Source of the DNA: Lactiplantibacillus dongliensis
GTDB lineage: Bacteria; Bacillota; Bacilli; Lactobacillales; Lactobacillaceae
NCBI RefSeq assembly: GCF_005405105.1
Contig: NZ_BJDK01000014.1
Span: forward strand, 1 to 64,000
Reading direction: 5' to 3'
DNA length: 64,000 nt
Shown: piece by piece, positions 1 through 7,361 of the stretch
Layout: each line of letters starts with the position of its first letter
Position numbering within the stretch: position 1 is the stretch's first letter
Notes under the pieces: model-generated
Told to the model about the DNA's origin: nothing
The model's input: only the letters and a program-made list of their open reading frames with translations
The model's database searches: none
Translations under genes and position numbers: made by a program

Positions 1-252
1 CAACTGAAACTGCGCTAAAGCATAACTCCATGGCTGGACTACTTTACTGAGTGTTGCACTTGATTTGACAATTTGGGCTAATTAAGAAAATCAAAGAAAG
101 TGACACTATACACGACATCCATAATCATTGAAATAACACTAATTAATATAGCATAGTAAACGATATTCATATTTCCATTTACACAACTGACATAAAATTT
201 ACAAAAACTATATAAACAGCATCTCTCATCATTTTTACTGAATTAAGTTTTT

Positions 253-900
253 CTAAACAACTTTCAACAATTGTGCATACTGCCAAGTACGCTCCTTAGT
301 TGCTGATTGCGGTTGTGCCGTTCTCGTCAGCAATGCTTCCAAAGCAAAATCAGATGCTATTAATGCATGGCGTTTCACATGTGGAGTAACTGCCGCCTGA
401 TGTAACATTCGATAAAATAATCGATGAGCCTCATCCGACACCTCACGACTATATTTCATCGGGATTCCGGCATAAGCACGTGCTTCTTTGAAGGTAATTT
501 CACCCGCTAGCCAACGTTCATTAATGGTAATCGTCTCCTGAAGTACTGAGTCATCCGAAAATCCTAAACCTGCGGCGACATGCTGACACAGCGCGATGAC
601 ATAGATCGCCATTTGTCGATGCGACAATCGTTCACTAGTTTCAATTAATCTTGCACGCAAAACCACATCATCATTTTCCGGGTTAGGTGCTCGTACATCT
701 CCCATATAACTACCGATTTTCAGCTGCCTATGACCGTTATTCAATTCATGTTGAATATGCAAAAGACGAGCTTCTTGATCTTCAAAACTTCTAGCTTTAT
801 TAAGCCACTGTTGATATCGTGTCTGACTACTCGGCGCTAGTGACGTATAAAAATCACTCAACTCCGGCTCATTCACTAATAGTTGTAACAAGGTTTCCAC
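253..900 (-). CDS. Uncharacterised protein with YdeI-like N-terminus and putative immunity-like C-terminal region
   Basis: 215 residues from a GTG start at 900, preceded by AAAGGTGG at a 6-nt spacing. The first ~60 residues (FYTSLAPSSQTRYQQWLNKA, then a short E/H-rich helix) resemble the C-terminal segment of YdeI/OmpD-associated 'bacteriocin protection' proteins. Residues ~65-195 are an all-alpha region with several His, Arg and Cys residues that recalls putative immunity proteins of the Imm-5 type. Both resemblances come from memory of the families, not from a search. There is no signal peptide or membrane segment, so it is probably cytoplasmic. It stands alone, with no toxin gene beside it, and its function is unknown. 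The upstream neighbour is a dehydrogenase on the same strand, separated by a terminator. Confidence 0.7.
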   Translation of the reverse strand: METLLQLLVNEPELSDFYTSLAPSSQTRYQQWLNKARSFEDQEARLLHIQHELNNGHRQLKIGSYMGDVRAPNPENDDVVLRARLIETSERLSHRQMAIYVIALCQHVAAGLGFSDDSVLQETITINERWLAGEITFKEARAYAGIPMKYSREVSDEAHRLFYRMLHQAAVTPHVKRHALIASDFALEALLTRTAQPQSATKERTWQYAQLLKVV

Positions 901-1013
901 ACTACGCCACCTTTCTTCAATTATTCTGAACTGAAATTATTTTCCAAGGATTAAAGCCACATAAATAGTCGGATAACTAACTGCTAGGTTTCGGGTATAA
1001 TCCGACGCTTAAA

Positions 1014-1052
1014 AAAGTAATCTTCTCGTAAACAATCACGATAAGATCACTT
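1014..1052 (-). terminator. Terminator after the SDR gene
   Basis: On the minus strand GTGATCTT (1050-1043) pairs with AAGATTAC (1024-1017), and the stem extends with TCGT/ACGA. A run of six T follows (1016-1011). It lies just past the stop of the dehydrogenase. Confidence 0.65.
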
Positions 1053-1071
1053 TCATTTTAATTTGAGCAGG

Positions 1072-1785
1072 CTACCAAGGTACGATACCATCAATATCTG
1101 AAAACGTGCCAGAATCAGTTAACGCATCAGAAGTGGCCAATTCCACAGTCCGCGCCACCCCTACTTGCACGGTCCGATTACCGCCACCACCACCAAAACT
1201 GGTGTCTACCCAACCAGGATTGACGGCGTTTACCGTGACAGGCGTTCCTTCAAGTTCAGCAGCGAGTTTAATGGTGAACATATTGACCGCTGACTTAGAA
1301 GCCTGATAGCCAGATGCTTGTAGCTTGTGAATGCTAGTACTGGTATCGCTGGCCAGCGTCAACGACCCCACTGCACTGGAGATATTGATAATCCGGCCAG
1401 CCGGTGCTGCCTTCAAAAGTGGTAAGAAGACTTGCGTGACATCGATCAAGCCGAAATAATTCACGTTAAAATCTTGCCGAATTGCGTCTAGTGACAGTTC
1501 TGACGGCTTAGCCTCATGATCAACGGCAATACCGGCATTATTGATTAGAATATCTAAACTAGTGGTAATATTCGCTTTCGCGGCAATAATCGACTCATGA
1601 TCGGTCACGTCTAACTGTACTGCCTGAGCTTGAACACCCGCAGCCTCAAGCTGGGTAACCGCGGCCTGTCCACGAGCTAAATTCCTAGAACCCACATAGA
1701 TATACTGGCCTTTCAAACCAAGTTCTAGGGCTAATTCGTAGCCCATCCCGCGATCAGCACCAGTAATTAATGTCTTGATAGTCAT
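1072..1785 (-). CDS. Short-chain dehydrogenase/reductase (SDR family)
   Basis: A classical NAD(P)-dependent oxidoreductase of ~237 residues. The nucleotide-binding TGxxxGxG motif is TGADRGMG (residues 8-15), NNAG is at 82-85, the catalytic Ser is at 137-138, and the YxxxK pair is Y160/K164. Substrate cannot be told from sequence. I start at the ATG at 1785 because AAGGAAG lies 8 nt upstream of it; an ATG at 1791 is only 2 nt from that site. The gene is divergent from a MerR-family regulator, and the gap contains a MerR-class promoter reading towards it. It is therefore probably induced by that regulator, possibly by a reactive carbonyl or similar stress (inference). Confidence 0.88.
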   Translation of the reverse strand: MTIKTLITGADRGMGYELALELGLKGQYIYVGSRNLARGQAAVTQLEAAGVQAQAVQLDVTDHESIIAAKANITTSLDILINNAGIAVDHEAKPSELSLDAIRQDFNVNYFGLIDVTQVFLPLLKAAPAGRIINISSAVGSLTLASDTSTSIHKLQASGYQASKSAVNMFTIKLAAELEGTPVTVNAVNPGWVDTSFGGGGGNRTVQVGVARTVELATSDALTDSGTFSDIDGIVPW

Positions 1786-1818
1786 ATTCATAGCTTCCTT
1801 TTCTGTTATGATGGACCT

Positions 1819-1849
1819 ACTATATCAGCCTAACGTAACGGGAGGTCAA
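1819..1849 (-). promoter_or_regulatory. MerR-class promoter for the SDR gene (19-bp spacer)
   Basis: On the minus strand TTGACC (1849-1844) and TATAGT (1824-1819) are separated by 19 nt, the over-long spacing typical of promoters twisted open by MerR-family activators. The -35 overlaps the ribosome binding site of the divergent merR gene, so binding would also affect regulator expression. Confidence 0.55.
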
Positions 1850-1855
1850 GCAAAA

Positions 1856-2236
1856 ATGGACAATAATCAATTGATGCGGATCGGTGAGTTTGCGAAAGCC
1901 GCTAATGTCACTATTCGAACAGTTAGGTATTACTTAGAGTGTGGCTTATTACCACCAGAAAAGCGCAATGAAAATAATCAACGGATCTTTAATGATGAAG
2001 ACCTACACTGGATAACTAATTTACATTATTTGCGAGAAGCTGGCATGTCGATTGTTGAATTGCAACACTACACGGCCTTAGTACGCGAAGGCGATAACAG
2101 CTTACCTCAACGAATTGAATTAATGCGCAAACAGCGCAAGCAAGTCATCGCTTCGATTGCTGATAAGCAGGAACAGCTGAAAGTGATTGATCATAAGCTT
2201 GAGCGGTACTTAGCTGGAGACAGCACGGTGATGTGA
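1856..2236 (+). CDS. MerR-family transcriptional regulator
   Basis: 126 residues. The N-terminal winged helix-turn-helix starts MRIGEFAKAANVTIRTVRYY (from about residue 6), is followed by LLPPEKRNENNQRIF, and then by a C-terminal coiled coil (~residues 80-120, IELMRKQRKQVIASIADKQE). There is no large effector domain and no metal-binding Cys pair, so it belongs with the short YyaN/AdhR/NmlR-like regulators rather than metal sensors. The frame is open upstream to 1775, but GGGAGG at 1840-1845 selects the ATG at 1856. It is divergent from the SDR gene and probably regulates it through the 19-bp-spaced promoter between them. Confidence 0.88.
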   Translation: MDNNQLMRIGEFAKAANVTIRTVRYYLECGLLPPEKRNENNQRIFNDEDLHWITNLHYLREAGMSIVELQHYTALVREGDNSLPQRIELMRKQRKQVIASIADKQEQLKVIDHKLERYLAGDSTVM

Positions 2237-2245
2237 GCAGCATAA

Positions 2246-2427
2246 ACAAGAGAGTGGGACAAAAGACGGTTTACTACCGAGCATAGCCTAGGAATACGAA
2301 TGATTGTGCATTTTCAATCGTTCGTATTTCGTAGCTAAGCGGAGGGAGCAGTCTTTTATCGCACGTTTCGAATATAAATATTCGGAGATGCAAAAAAGAG
2401 TTTGGGTTTTGTCCCAAGCTCATGTTT
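2246..2427. repeat. Foldback intergenic repeat beginning GAGTGGGACAAAA
   Basis: The left end is GAGTGGGACAAAAG (2252-2265) and the right end is TTTTGTCCCAAGCTC (about 2408-2422). Inside, ATACGAATGATTG pairs with CAATCGTTCGTAT. The right end can itself fold as GAGTTTGGG/CCCAAGCTC. The same family sits at 6681-6848 beside rlmH. Such (T)GGGACAAAA foldbacks are common between lactobacillus genes. Any reading frame through it is taken as spurious. Confidence 0.6.
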
Positions 2428-2500
2428 ACCGTATTTTTGGTACTTATGGTATGTGCTTCCGTAACTACCCACTTAGCGGTTAATCCCAAGAAAAGCCGCA

Positions 2501-2521
2501 TCACTTGTGATAAGGAGATCC
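2501..2521 (-). repeat. att-like direct repeat of the rlmH 3' end (distal copy)
   Basis: TCACTTGTGATA, one mismatch, GGAGA, one mismatch, CC: 19 of 21 bases match 6882-6902, in the same orientation. On the minus strand it reads GlySerProTyrHisLys-stop, exactly the RlmH C-terminus, but an upstream in-frame stop shows that no rlmH gene precedes it. It is interpreted as the distal junction of an element inserted at rlmH. Confidence 0.65.
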
Positions 2522-2603
2522 GTACCATGTTTAATCGCCATTTGTGAGTACAGAGACTCATACCATTAAGTAACCTTCTTCCAATGTATATTCATGACCA
2601 TAT

Positions 2604-2640
2604 AAAAGGGAACGTCTTCATTTTGACGTCCCCCTTTATT
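2604..2640. terminator. Terminator at the end of the island operon
   Basis: AAAGGGAACGTC (2605-2616) pairs with GACGTCCCCCTTT (2625-2637), with an AT-rich tail on both sides. It follows the stop of the HTH-ImmA gene on the minus strand. Confidence 0.6.
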
Positions 2641-2664
2641 TTTTTAACTGATAACCGCTAAAAA

Positions 2665-3852
2665 TCATCTTTCAAATTTATATGGTTTCATACTGAGAGA
2701 CACAACTTTCCCCTCAGTATGATCAAAATAATTATCTGGTAAAGAGGCCAAATTTGTAAGCATCTGATTAGGATACCGCACTCCATATTCACGACTAATA
2801 TTGTCAGGTATATCATTAGCGTTTACAACTTTATTATTAACTATCATTTTTGTACCCATTTCTAAAGCTGTGGGTGTCTTAAATTTAAAATCATTGTCAT
2901 ACGGTTCTTGTTTCCGATATCCACGATAGCTAATTTGCTTATAGTACTTAATATATTGATTATCATTAATCACTCCTAGTTCCCTCATACGATGTACGAT
3001 AGCAGAACCAGCTACGAACCAATATTTCTTTTTTTCGAAAATAGAATTCAATGTATCATAGGAATTAACTGTTTGGCGAAACGAATGTTCCGGTAATAAA
3101 AATGCCGCTGCAAAATTATTAGCTTGTTTTTCCATTTTACGATACTCATTATTGGTTAATTCTTGTGGATCCCAAGTATTTGCATGCAACAACCAATGTC
3201 CTAACTCATGTGCTGCCGAGAACTGTTCTCTAAAAAAAGAAGTTTCTGGAGCAAGAAGAATCGTATAATGTTTCCGATCGTCTATATCTCGATATGATCC
3301 AAACGCATCAACTTTCTCCATTCTTTTAGGGAGTATCACTACTAAAAAACCGTGTTGCTCAAGCAGATTCACCATATTACTTATTGGCTTTTCACCTAAA
3401 TTCCATTTTACTCTCAACCATCGTGCTACCTGTTCAACTTCTCCAATACTACTATCTAAATCAACATTCACCAAATCATCAGTTTTATTTAACTTCGATA
3501 ATTCTGGAAATTCAACATACTTCTCTAAATAATCTCTATAGATTGTAGATGCTTCAGCAAGCATACGAGATGGTGCTTTCTGTTTTTGAGTACTTGTCAA
3601 TAATGATCTATAAAACGTACCCCCATTCTGTATGTCAACCTTATCCCTATCTAAGAAAAAATCTTTAGGAAATTTCAAAACTTGAATCATTCTAAAAAAG
3701 ATTTCGCTACCCGGCTTTGATTTATTGTTTTCGTACTTTGAGACCATTTGCTTTGAAACCTCTAAATCTTGAGCAAGTTTTGTTATGGATTTCGAATTAT
3801 AATACCTGGCTTCTTTAAGCCTTTTTCCATTAAATGATTCTATCAAGATCAA
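2665..3852 (-). CDS. XRE helix-turn-helix / ImmA-IrrE metallopeptidase fusion protein
   Basis: 395 residues. Residues ~8-65 form a Cro/XRE helix-turn-helix (RLKEARYYNSKSITKLAQDL, then SKQMVSKYENNKSKPGSE). Residues ~130-260 form an ImmA/IrrE-type Zn peptidase with HELGH at 215-219 and a likely third ligand in MEKQANNFAAAFLLP (Glu ~241). The start is TTG at 3852, chosen for GAGG at 3862-3859, 6 nt upstream. The upstream gene ends 12 nt before it, so they form one operon. ImmA-type enzymes cleave repressors or DdrO-like regulators, and fusions to XRE domains are common in phage, ICE and stress-response loci. The target here is unknown. Island location and low GC suggest acquisition by transfer. 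Confidence 0.85.
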   Translation of the reverse strand: MILIESFNGKRLKEARYYNSKSITKLAQDLEVSKQMVSKYENNKSKPGSEIFFRMIQVLKFPKDFFLDRDKVDIQNGGTFYRSLLTSTQKQKAPSRMLAEASTIYRDYLEKYVEFPELSKLNKTDDLVNVDLDSSIGEVEQVARWLRVKWNLGEKPISNMVNLLEQHGFLVVILPKRMEKVDAFGSYRDIDDRKHYTILLAPETSFFREQFSAAHELGHWLLHANTWDPQELTNNEYRKMEKQANNFAAAFLLPEHSFRQTVNSYDTLNSIFEKKKYWFVAGSAIVHRMRELGVINDNQYIKYYKQISYRGYRKQEPYDNDFKFKTPTALEMGTKMIVNNKVVNANDIPDNISREYGVRYPNQMLTNLASLPDNYFDHTEGKVVSLSMKPYKFER

Positions 3853-3864
3853 TCAAATCCTCAT

Positions 3865-4614
3865 CTATTTATTGTCATTTTTTTCTACCTCATCACTTGG
3901 CCCAGGATTGTCATTTCTTTTTTCAGATCGCAACTTCAACGGAATATCTTTCTCGGCTACTTCTGACATATCAGGGCTATCAGAGGTATTTATTGTCAAC
4001 TGTTCAATAGACATATCTCCTTGAACAATATCGGAAGAAACTTCTACTTCACCTAAAAGTTGTTTATGGCCATCATACTTTTGTAACTCCGCATTTACAA
4101 TACCCTCTTGAACCTCATACGATAAAACATAAAATTGATGCAACTGATCGTAAAGATCACCAAAGAATTCTCTTGTCAGTTCTTCATCAGAATTACTTTC
4201 AATTTTTGCATCATTGGTTTTACCAAACAATACTGTTTGTCCCAAAAGGTTCTTACCGCTATTGATCACACCAGAGATACGCCAAATAAAATGATTATAG
4301 CGCTTTGCTTGATTCAAAGTAGCTTTTTTAATGCAAATAAAGCCACTTTGCGCTTCCGCATCAAAAACAACTCGATAATCATTTCCACCATGACTACATA
4401 CGAAGATCTGAATATCACCAATATCAATGTCTACCATGGCATTATTCAAATTTTCTTCAGTTCTAACACGGCCCCGTGAATTAAAAACAGAAGTATTTTC
4501 AAAGCCTGAAATCAACTGCTGGATAGAATTCAAATCTTCCTCATTACCAGATGCCAAAACTTCTTTAACAATTTTACTACTATTTAAAATAGTATCACTT
4601 ACTTCTAAAACCAT
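3865..4614 (-). CDS. Island protein of unknown function, partner of the HTH-ImmA gene
   Basis: 249 residues that I do not recognise. Residues ~1-55 look helical. Residues ~60-170 look mixed alpha/beta (VDIDIGDIQIFVCSHGG, YRVVFDAEAQSGFICIKK, FIWRISGVI). From about residue 215 the tail is charged, low-complexity and probably disordered (KRNDNPGPSDEVEKNDNK). There is no signal peptide or membrane segment. The start at 4614 has AAAAGGAGTGG just upstream. It is first in a two-gene operon with the ImmA-type peptidase, so it is the natural candidate substrate, sensor or effector partner (inference). Confidence 0.7.
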   Translation of the reverse strand: MVLEVSDTILNSSKIVKEVLASGNEEDLNSIQQLISGFENTSVFNSRGRVRTEENLNNAMVDIDIGDIQIFVCSHGGNDYRVVFDAEAQSGFICIKKATLNQAKRYNHFIWRISGVINSGKNLLGQTVLFGKTNDAKIESNSDEELTREFFGDLYDQLHQFYVLSYEVQEGIVNAELQKYDGHKQLLGEVEVSSDIVQGDMSIEQLTINTSDSPDMSEVAEKDIPLKLRSEKRNDNPGPSDEVEKNDNK

Positions 4615-5170
4615 ACAGCCACTCCTTTTAGAATTTCACTAAATAAAGTCAACCAGTGCCAGATAAATACTTATATGCCGCGGCGTAGTTGCTTAGTTAA
4701 TTCTACCACACTTCATTTTCATACAGTGTCTAATTGTTCATAAAAAACAGATTTTCACCGCTAATCATATACTAAAGAGTACTCCAATAAATATAATGAG
4801 CATCAACAGTATAAGTTAATTAGTTAAAATTATAACTGAGCCGCAACGAGAGTCTTTAAGGCATATATTACTCTATACTCACAGTTTTATTATTGTCAGC
4901 ATCCACCATATACAAATAATTGTATACAGAAAGAGAAGCTCTCTTAATTACACTTAAGAACTCCTCTTTGTAGTTGAATTATTCTATGGTCGATGCTAAA
5001 CTCAAACTGTATTATAGTGTTTAAGTTATAAAATCTAGGCCTGCGATTATCAACCATTTAGTTTCTGATTTTAAGACTACTCCAATAGCCCAGGTTAGAA
5101 ACTAGTACAAAAAGTTTGCTAAGAGTATCGCCTTCTTTCATGGGTAGCATTCGTCCGATGCTATCCTTTT
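4615..5170. other. Non-coding AT-rich stretch inside the island
   Basis: No convincing gene on either strand. It should contain the promoter of the two-gene operon to its left, although I cannot pick one with confidence. At its right end is a rho-independent terminator that points to the plus strand, although no plus-strand gene is present. Confidence 0.5.
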
Positions 5171-5172
5171 TT
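5142..5172 (+). terminator. Plus-strand terminator with no visible gene upstream
   Basis: GGGTAGCAT pairs with ATGCTATCC around a 7-nt loop and is followed by six T on the plus strand. On the minus strand no T-run follows the hairpin, so it does not suit the minus-strand gene that ends at 5171. Confidence 0.55.
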
Positions 5173-6091
5173 ATTCACTAATCCACTTAGCTTCCTGAAC
5201 ATGTTCCTTAAAATCTTCAAAAGATATTTTGTTAAGATGCCTAATCAGATCAAACACCTTTTTTCCATTACTATTTATCTTTCTCGCTGTCAATTGAGTC
5301 AGATCAAATATCGTTCCTACAGCTATCCCATCTGGTTCAACAGCACTTTCCGAAAATAAATCTTCATTTTCCAAAGAATTGAACCAGAAATAAGGTGTTT
5401 CACTTGGAAAGTCATCGGCAACATTACCAAGATGACCTACACCTGCAGAAAGTTCAATCGTTGCAAAGCAATATACTACAGGTACATCTTCAGCATCTTC
5501 TTTTCTATAATTTAGATTGGGTTTTAGAACGATTACTAACAAATTATAAGGATCCGAATACTTGCTATCTTTACCTTTACGCCATTGGAATAAGTGTAGT
5601 ATCCTAACAATGCTGTTATTCGTAAATTCAGCCATTTTCTTCACTTTAGCTACTAAATCCTCCACACTCGCACCTTTTGCACTCGATTGCTTTACGTCCC
5701 AAACGTAATCTGATGTCGGCTGCAGGAAAGTACTGGAGCTCTTATGTTTATTATGAGTCCTAACAATTAATCCCAAGTCTTGCAAGTCACTGTTCCACGA
5801 ATTAATACTACGTTCAGTAGTTTTTAATTTTTCAGCCATTGTTTGTATAGATGGCCAAGACTCACCCGTTTCATTTCCAGACTTGATTGCATACAACAGA
5901 TACAATCTGATAGCACCTGCAGATAAAAAAGGTAGGTAATCTTCAAAACCGCTAAACAACATAAAAAATCCTTTAACCTGTTCTTGAGAAAACTTTCGCC
6001 AGATCGCATACTGTCCACTTAAAATGTTATCTTCACTTTGCATCTTAGCAAACCCTAATCCAAATTCGTTAAGTCCATATTCTTTACTCAA
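5171..6091 (-). CDS. Winged-helix domain protein, possibly replication-initiator-like
   Basis: 306 residues. Residues ~60-115 resemble the winged helix-turn-helix of phage and plasmid replication-organiser proteins (LSAGAIRLYLLYAIKSG, SWPSIQTMAEKLKTTERSIN, LQDLGLIVR). The remainder is unfamiliar and has no visible ATPase or nuclease motif. The ATG at 6091 is preceded by an AAAGGGAAT-type ribosome binding site. It is a single gene inside the rlmH island. A replication or regulatory role for the element is plausible, but I cannot choose between them. Codon and base composition are AT-rich compared with the neighbouring chromosome. Confidence 0.7.
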   Translation of the reverse strand: MSKEYGLNEFGLGFAKMQSEDNILSGQYAIWRKFSQEQVKGFFMLFSGFEDYLPFLSAGAIRLYLLYAIKSGNETGESWPSIQTMAEKLKTTERSINSWNSDLQDLGLIVRTHNKHKSSSTFLQPTSDYVWDVKQSSAKGASVEDLVAKVKKMAEFTNNSIVRILHLFQWRKGKDSKYSDPYNLLVIVLKPNLNYRKEDAEDVPVVYCFATIELSAGVGHLGNVADDFPSETPYFWFNSLENEDLFSESAVEPDGIAVGTIFDLTQLTARKINSNGKKVFDLIRHLNKISFEDFKEHVQEAKWISE

Positions 6092-6680
6092 CTCATATCC
6101 ATTCCCTTTCCTTCACTTTATAGGTTACAATATACTATTAGAATTTCATGCTGTAAAGAAGCCGTGTCGTTTGTATTTTCCACAATATACGAAGCTGATT
6201 TCACAATAACTATATTACTAGACAGCTAACGTAAACTCACTAAACTGGCTAAACGTCAAACTAACATAACAAATGCTGGGAAGTTCAATATCACCAGCTC
6301 ACTGCAAACTTCTGCAGCCTCATGCAGCTTATTGCCTACCTGTACTTAACTATCTCATTTATTAATGGTCACCCGTTTTACCGCTAATTTCGAAATACAG
6401 TGAATTATTACAACGAAAAGACTATCCCATTGTAAAAAAAGCGCTTACCATACTAAATACCCTACTTAAAGTATTTATAGGTAGAGTGGCACGATATCGG
6501 CTTTGAACCAACAGGCGAAACAATTAGGCTAATCCTTGATAGTAGAAAAATTGTATATGCTGATCAACTTACAGAAACTAATCGCTGACTTCTTCAAGGG
6601 TAGTGATCAATACAGCCTCTTTTAACTTCATCCGACAAGAAAAAGGACCTGTGACATAACTAGCCCTCAAAAAGTGAAAT
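6092..6680. other. Decayed island sequence without intact genes
   Basis: No intact gene with a start and ribosome binding site. The only protein-like stretch is the remnant at 6481-6588. The rest is AT-rich and has frequent stops on both strands. Confidence 0.5.
6481..6588 (+). pseudogene. Possible gene remnant (35 codons, no start)
   Basis: An open stretch reads VEWHDIGFEPTGETIRLILD and continues for 15 further residues to a TGA at 6586-6588. It has a protein-like composition but no start codon, and a stop lies directly upstream. It may be the tail of a lost island gene. The family is not recognised. Confidence 0.3.
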
Positions 6681-6848
6681 GAGTCTGGGACAAAACTCCC
6701 AGTTCACATCAAAAACGGTAGTTCTGAGAAGTACCAATAAAACGGCGACCACTAATCCTTCAATGATATTCTATCATCAAAAAGGTTAGTGATCGCCGTT
6801 TTCATATTTTTGGGTGTTCGACAACACATGAATGTCTGTCCCAGACTC
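6681..6848. repeat. Foldback repeat GAGTCTGGGACA, adjacent to rlmH
   Basis: Perfect 12-bp ends GAGTCTGGGACA (6681-6692) and TGTCCCAGACTC (6837-6848) enclose a second long stem, 6739-6760 with 6781-6802 (19 of 22 identical, counting from AAAACGGCGA). It is related to the element at 2246-2427. It probably also acts as a transcription stop downstream of rlmH. Confidence 0.7.
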
Positions 6849-6881
6849 TGTCTATAATCAGAGCATGCAGTAAAAATAACG

Positions 6882-6902
6882 TCACTTGTGATACGGAGAC
6901 CC
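6882..6902 (-). repeat. att-like direct repeat at the rlmH 3' end (gene-proximal copy)
   Basis: It encodes the last residues GSPYHK and the TGA stop of rlmH and matches 2501-2521 at 19 of 21 positions. It is the gene-side junction of the presumed island. Confidence 0.65.
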
Positions 6903-7361
6903 AATATTAATCATAAACGCCCGATAAACCTGCTCCGACAACACCAACCGCATCAACTGATGGGGCAACGTAAACCGTCCAAACGAAATCTGCGTATCTG
7001 CCCGTTGTAAGACTTCTGGTGCCAACCCTAATGAGCCACCAATGACAAAGTCAATATCGCTATGCCCATAAGTCGTCAGCTTATCGATCTCGGCGGCGAA
7101 CTCTTCACTGGTTCGTTCCTTACCTTTAATCGCCAGCGCATACACATAGTCGCGATCCTTGATCTTCTCCAGAATCCGCTGGCCTTCCTTATCCATGACA
7201 TTAGCCATCTCTGCGTTACTTAATGACTCGGGGGCCTTTTCATCGGGAACCTCGACAATTTGGAATTTTGCAAATTTACTCATGCGTTTCGCATATTCTG
7301 CAATCCCCTGTTTAAAATATTTTTCCTTTAATTTTCCGACACAGATAATTTTGATGTTCAT
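6882..7361 (-). CDS. rlmH: 23S rRNA pseudouridine-1915 N3-methyltransferase RlmH
   Basis: 159 residues, the usual length of this SPOUT-fold enzyme, which methylates pseudouridine 1915 in helix 69 of 23S rRNA using SAM. It starts [16 protein letters not shown]. The knotted SAM-binding part is near the C-terminus ([39 protein letters not shown]), and the protein ends in the conserved YHK. The ATG at 7361 follows GGTGG. It is the last gene of a leftward-reading group after htrA. Its 3' end forms one junction of the adjacent island, and the reading frame is intact, as expected of an element that restores the target on insertion. Confidence 0.95.
   Translation of the reverse strand: MNIKIICVGKLKEKYFKQGIAEYAKRMSKFAKFQIVEVPDEKAPESLSNAEMANVMDKEGQRILEKIKDRDYVYALAIKGKERTSEEFAAEIDKLTTYGHSDIDFVIGGSLGLAPEVLQRADTQISFGRFTLPHQLMRLVLSEQVYRAFMINIGSPYHK

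Larger units (their letters stand above)
2501..6902. mobile_element. SCC-like integrated island at the rlmH 3' end, no recombinase seen
   Basis: A 4.4-kb AT-rich block lies between two same-orientation copies of the rlmH terminal sequence. It carries three minus-strand genes with no housekeeping counterpart (HTH-ImmA fusion, unknown partner, winged-helix protein), a broken reading frame and long non-coding stretches. Staphylococcal SCC elements enter the equivalent site at the end of rlmH (orfX) using Ccr serine recombinases. No ccr or tyrosine integrase gene is present here, so this is a decayed or trans-mobilised element (inference). Confidence 0.55.

Noticed and set aside
1-252. Search for a gene at the left edge
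   Set aside because: Stops in all frames and no ribosome binding site. No feature can be supported.
2274-2561. 95-codon minus-strand frame with an ATG
   Set aside because: It runs through the foldback repeat and the att-like repeat, has no ribosome binding site, and its composition follows the repeat structure.
4135-4642. Plus-strand frames of 71 and 114 codons within the island
   Set aside because: They are antisense to the 249-residue island gene, have no ribosome binding sites and show hydrophobic shadow-frame composition.
6436-6458. AAAGCGCTTACC resembling a catabolite responsive element in the island
   Set aside because: It mismatches the consensus at both ends and no intact gene follows.
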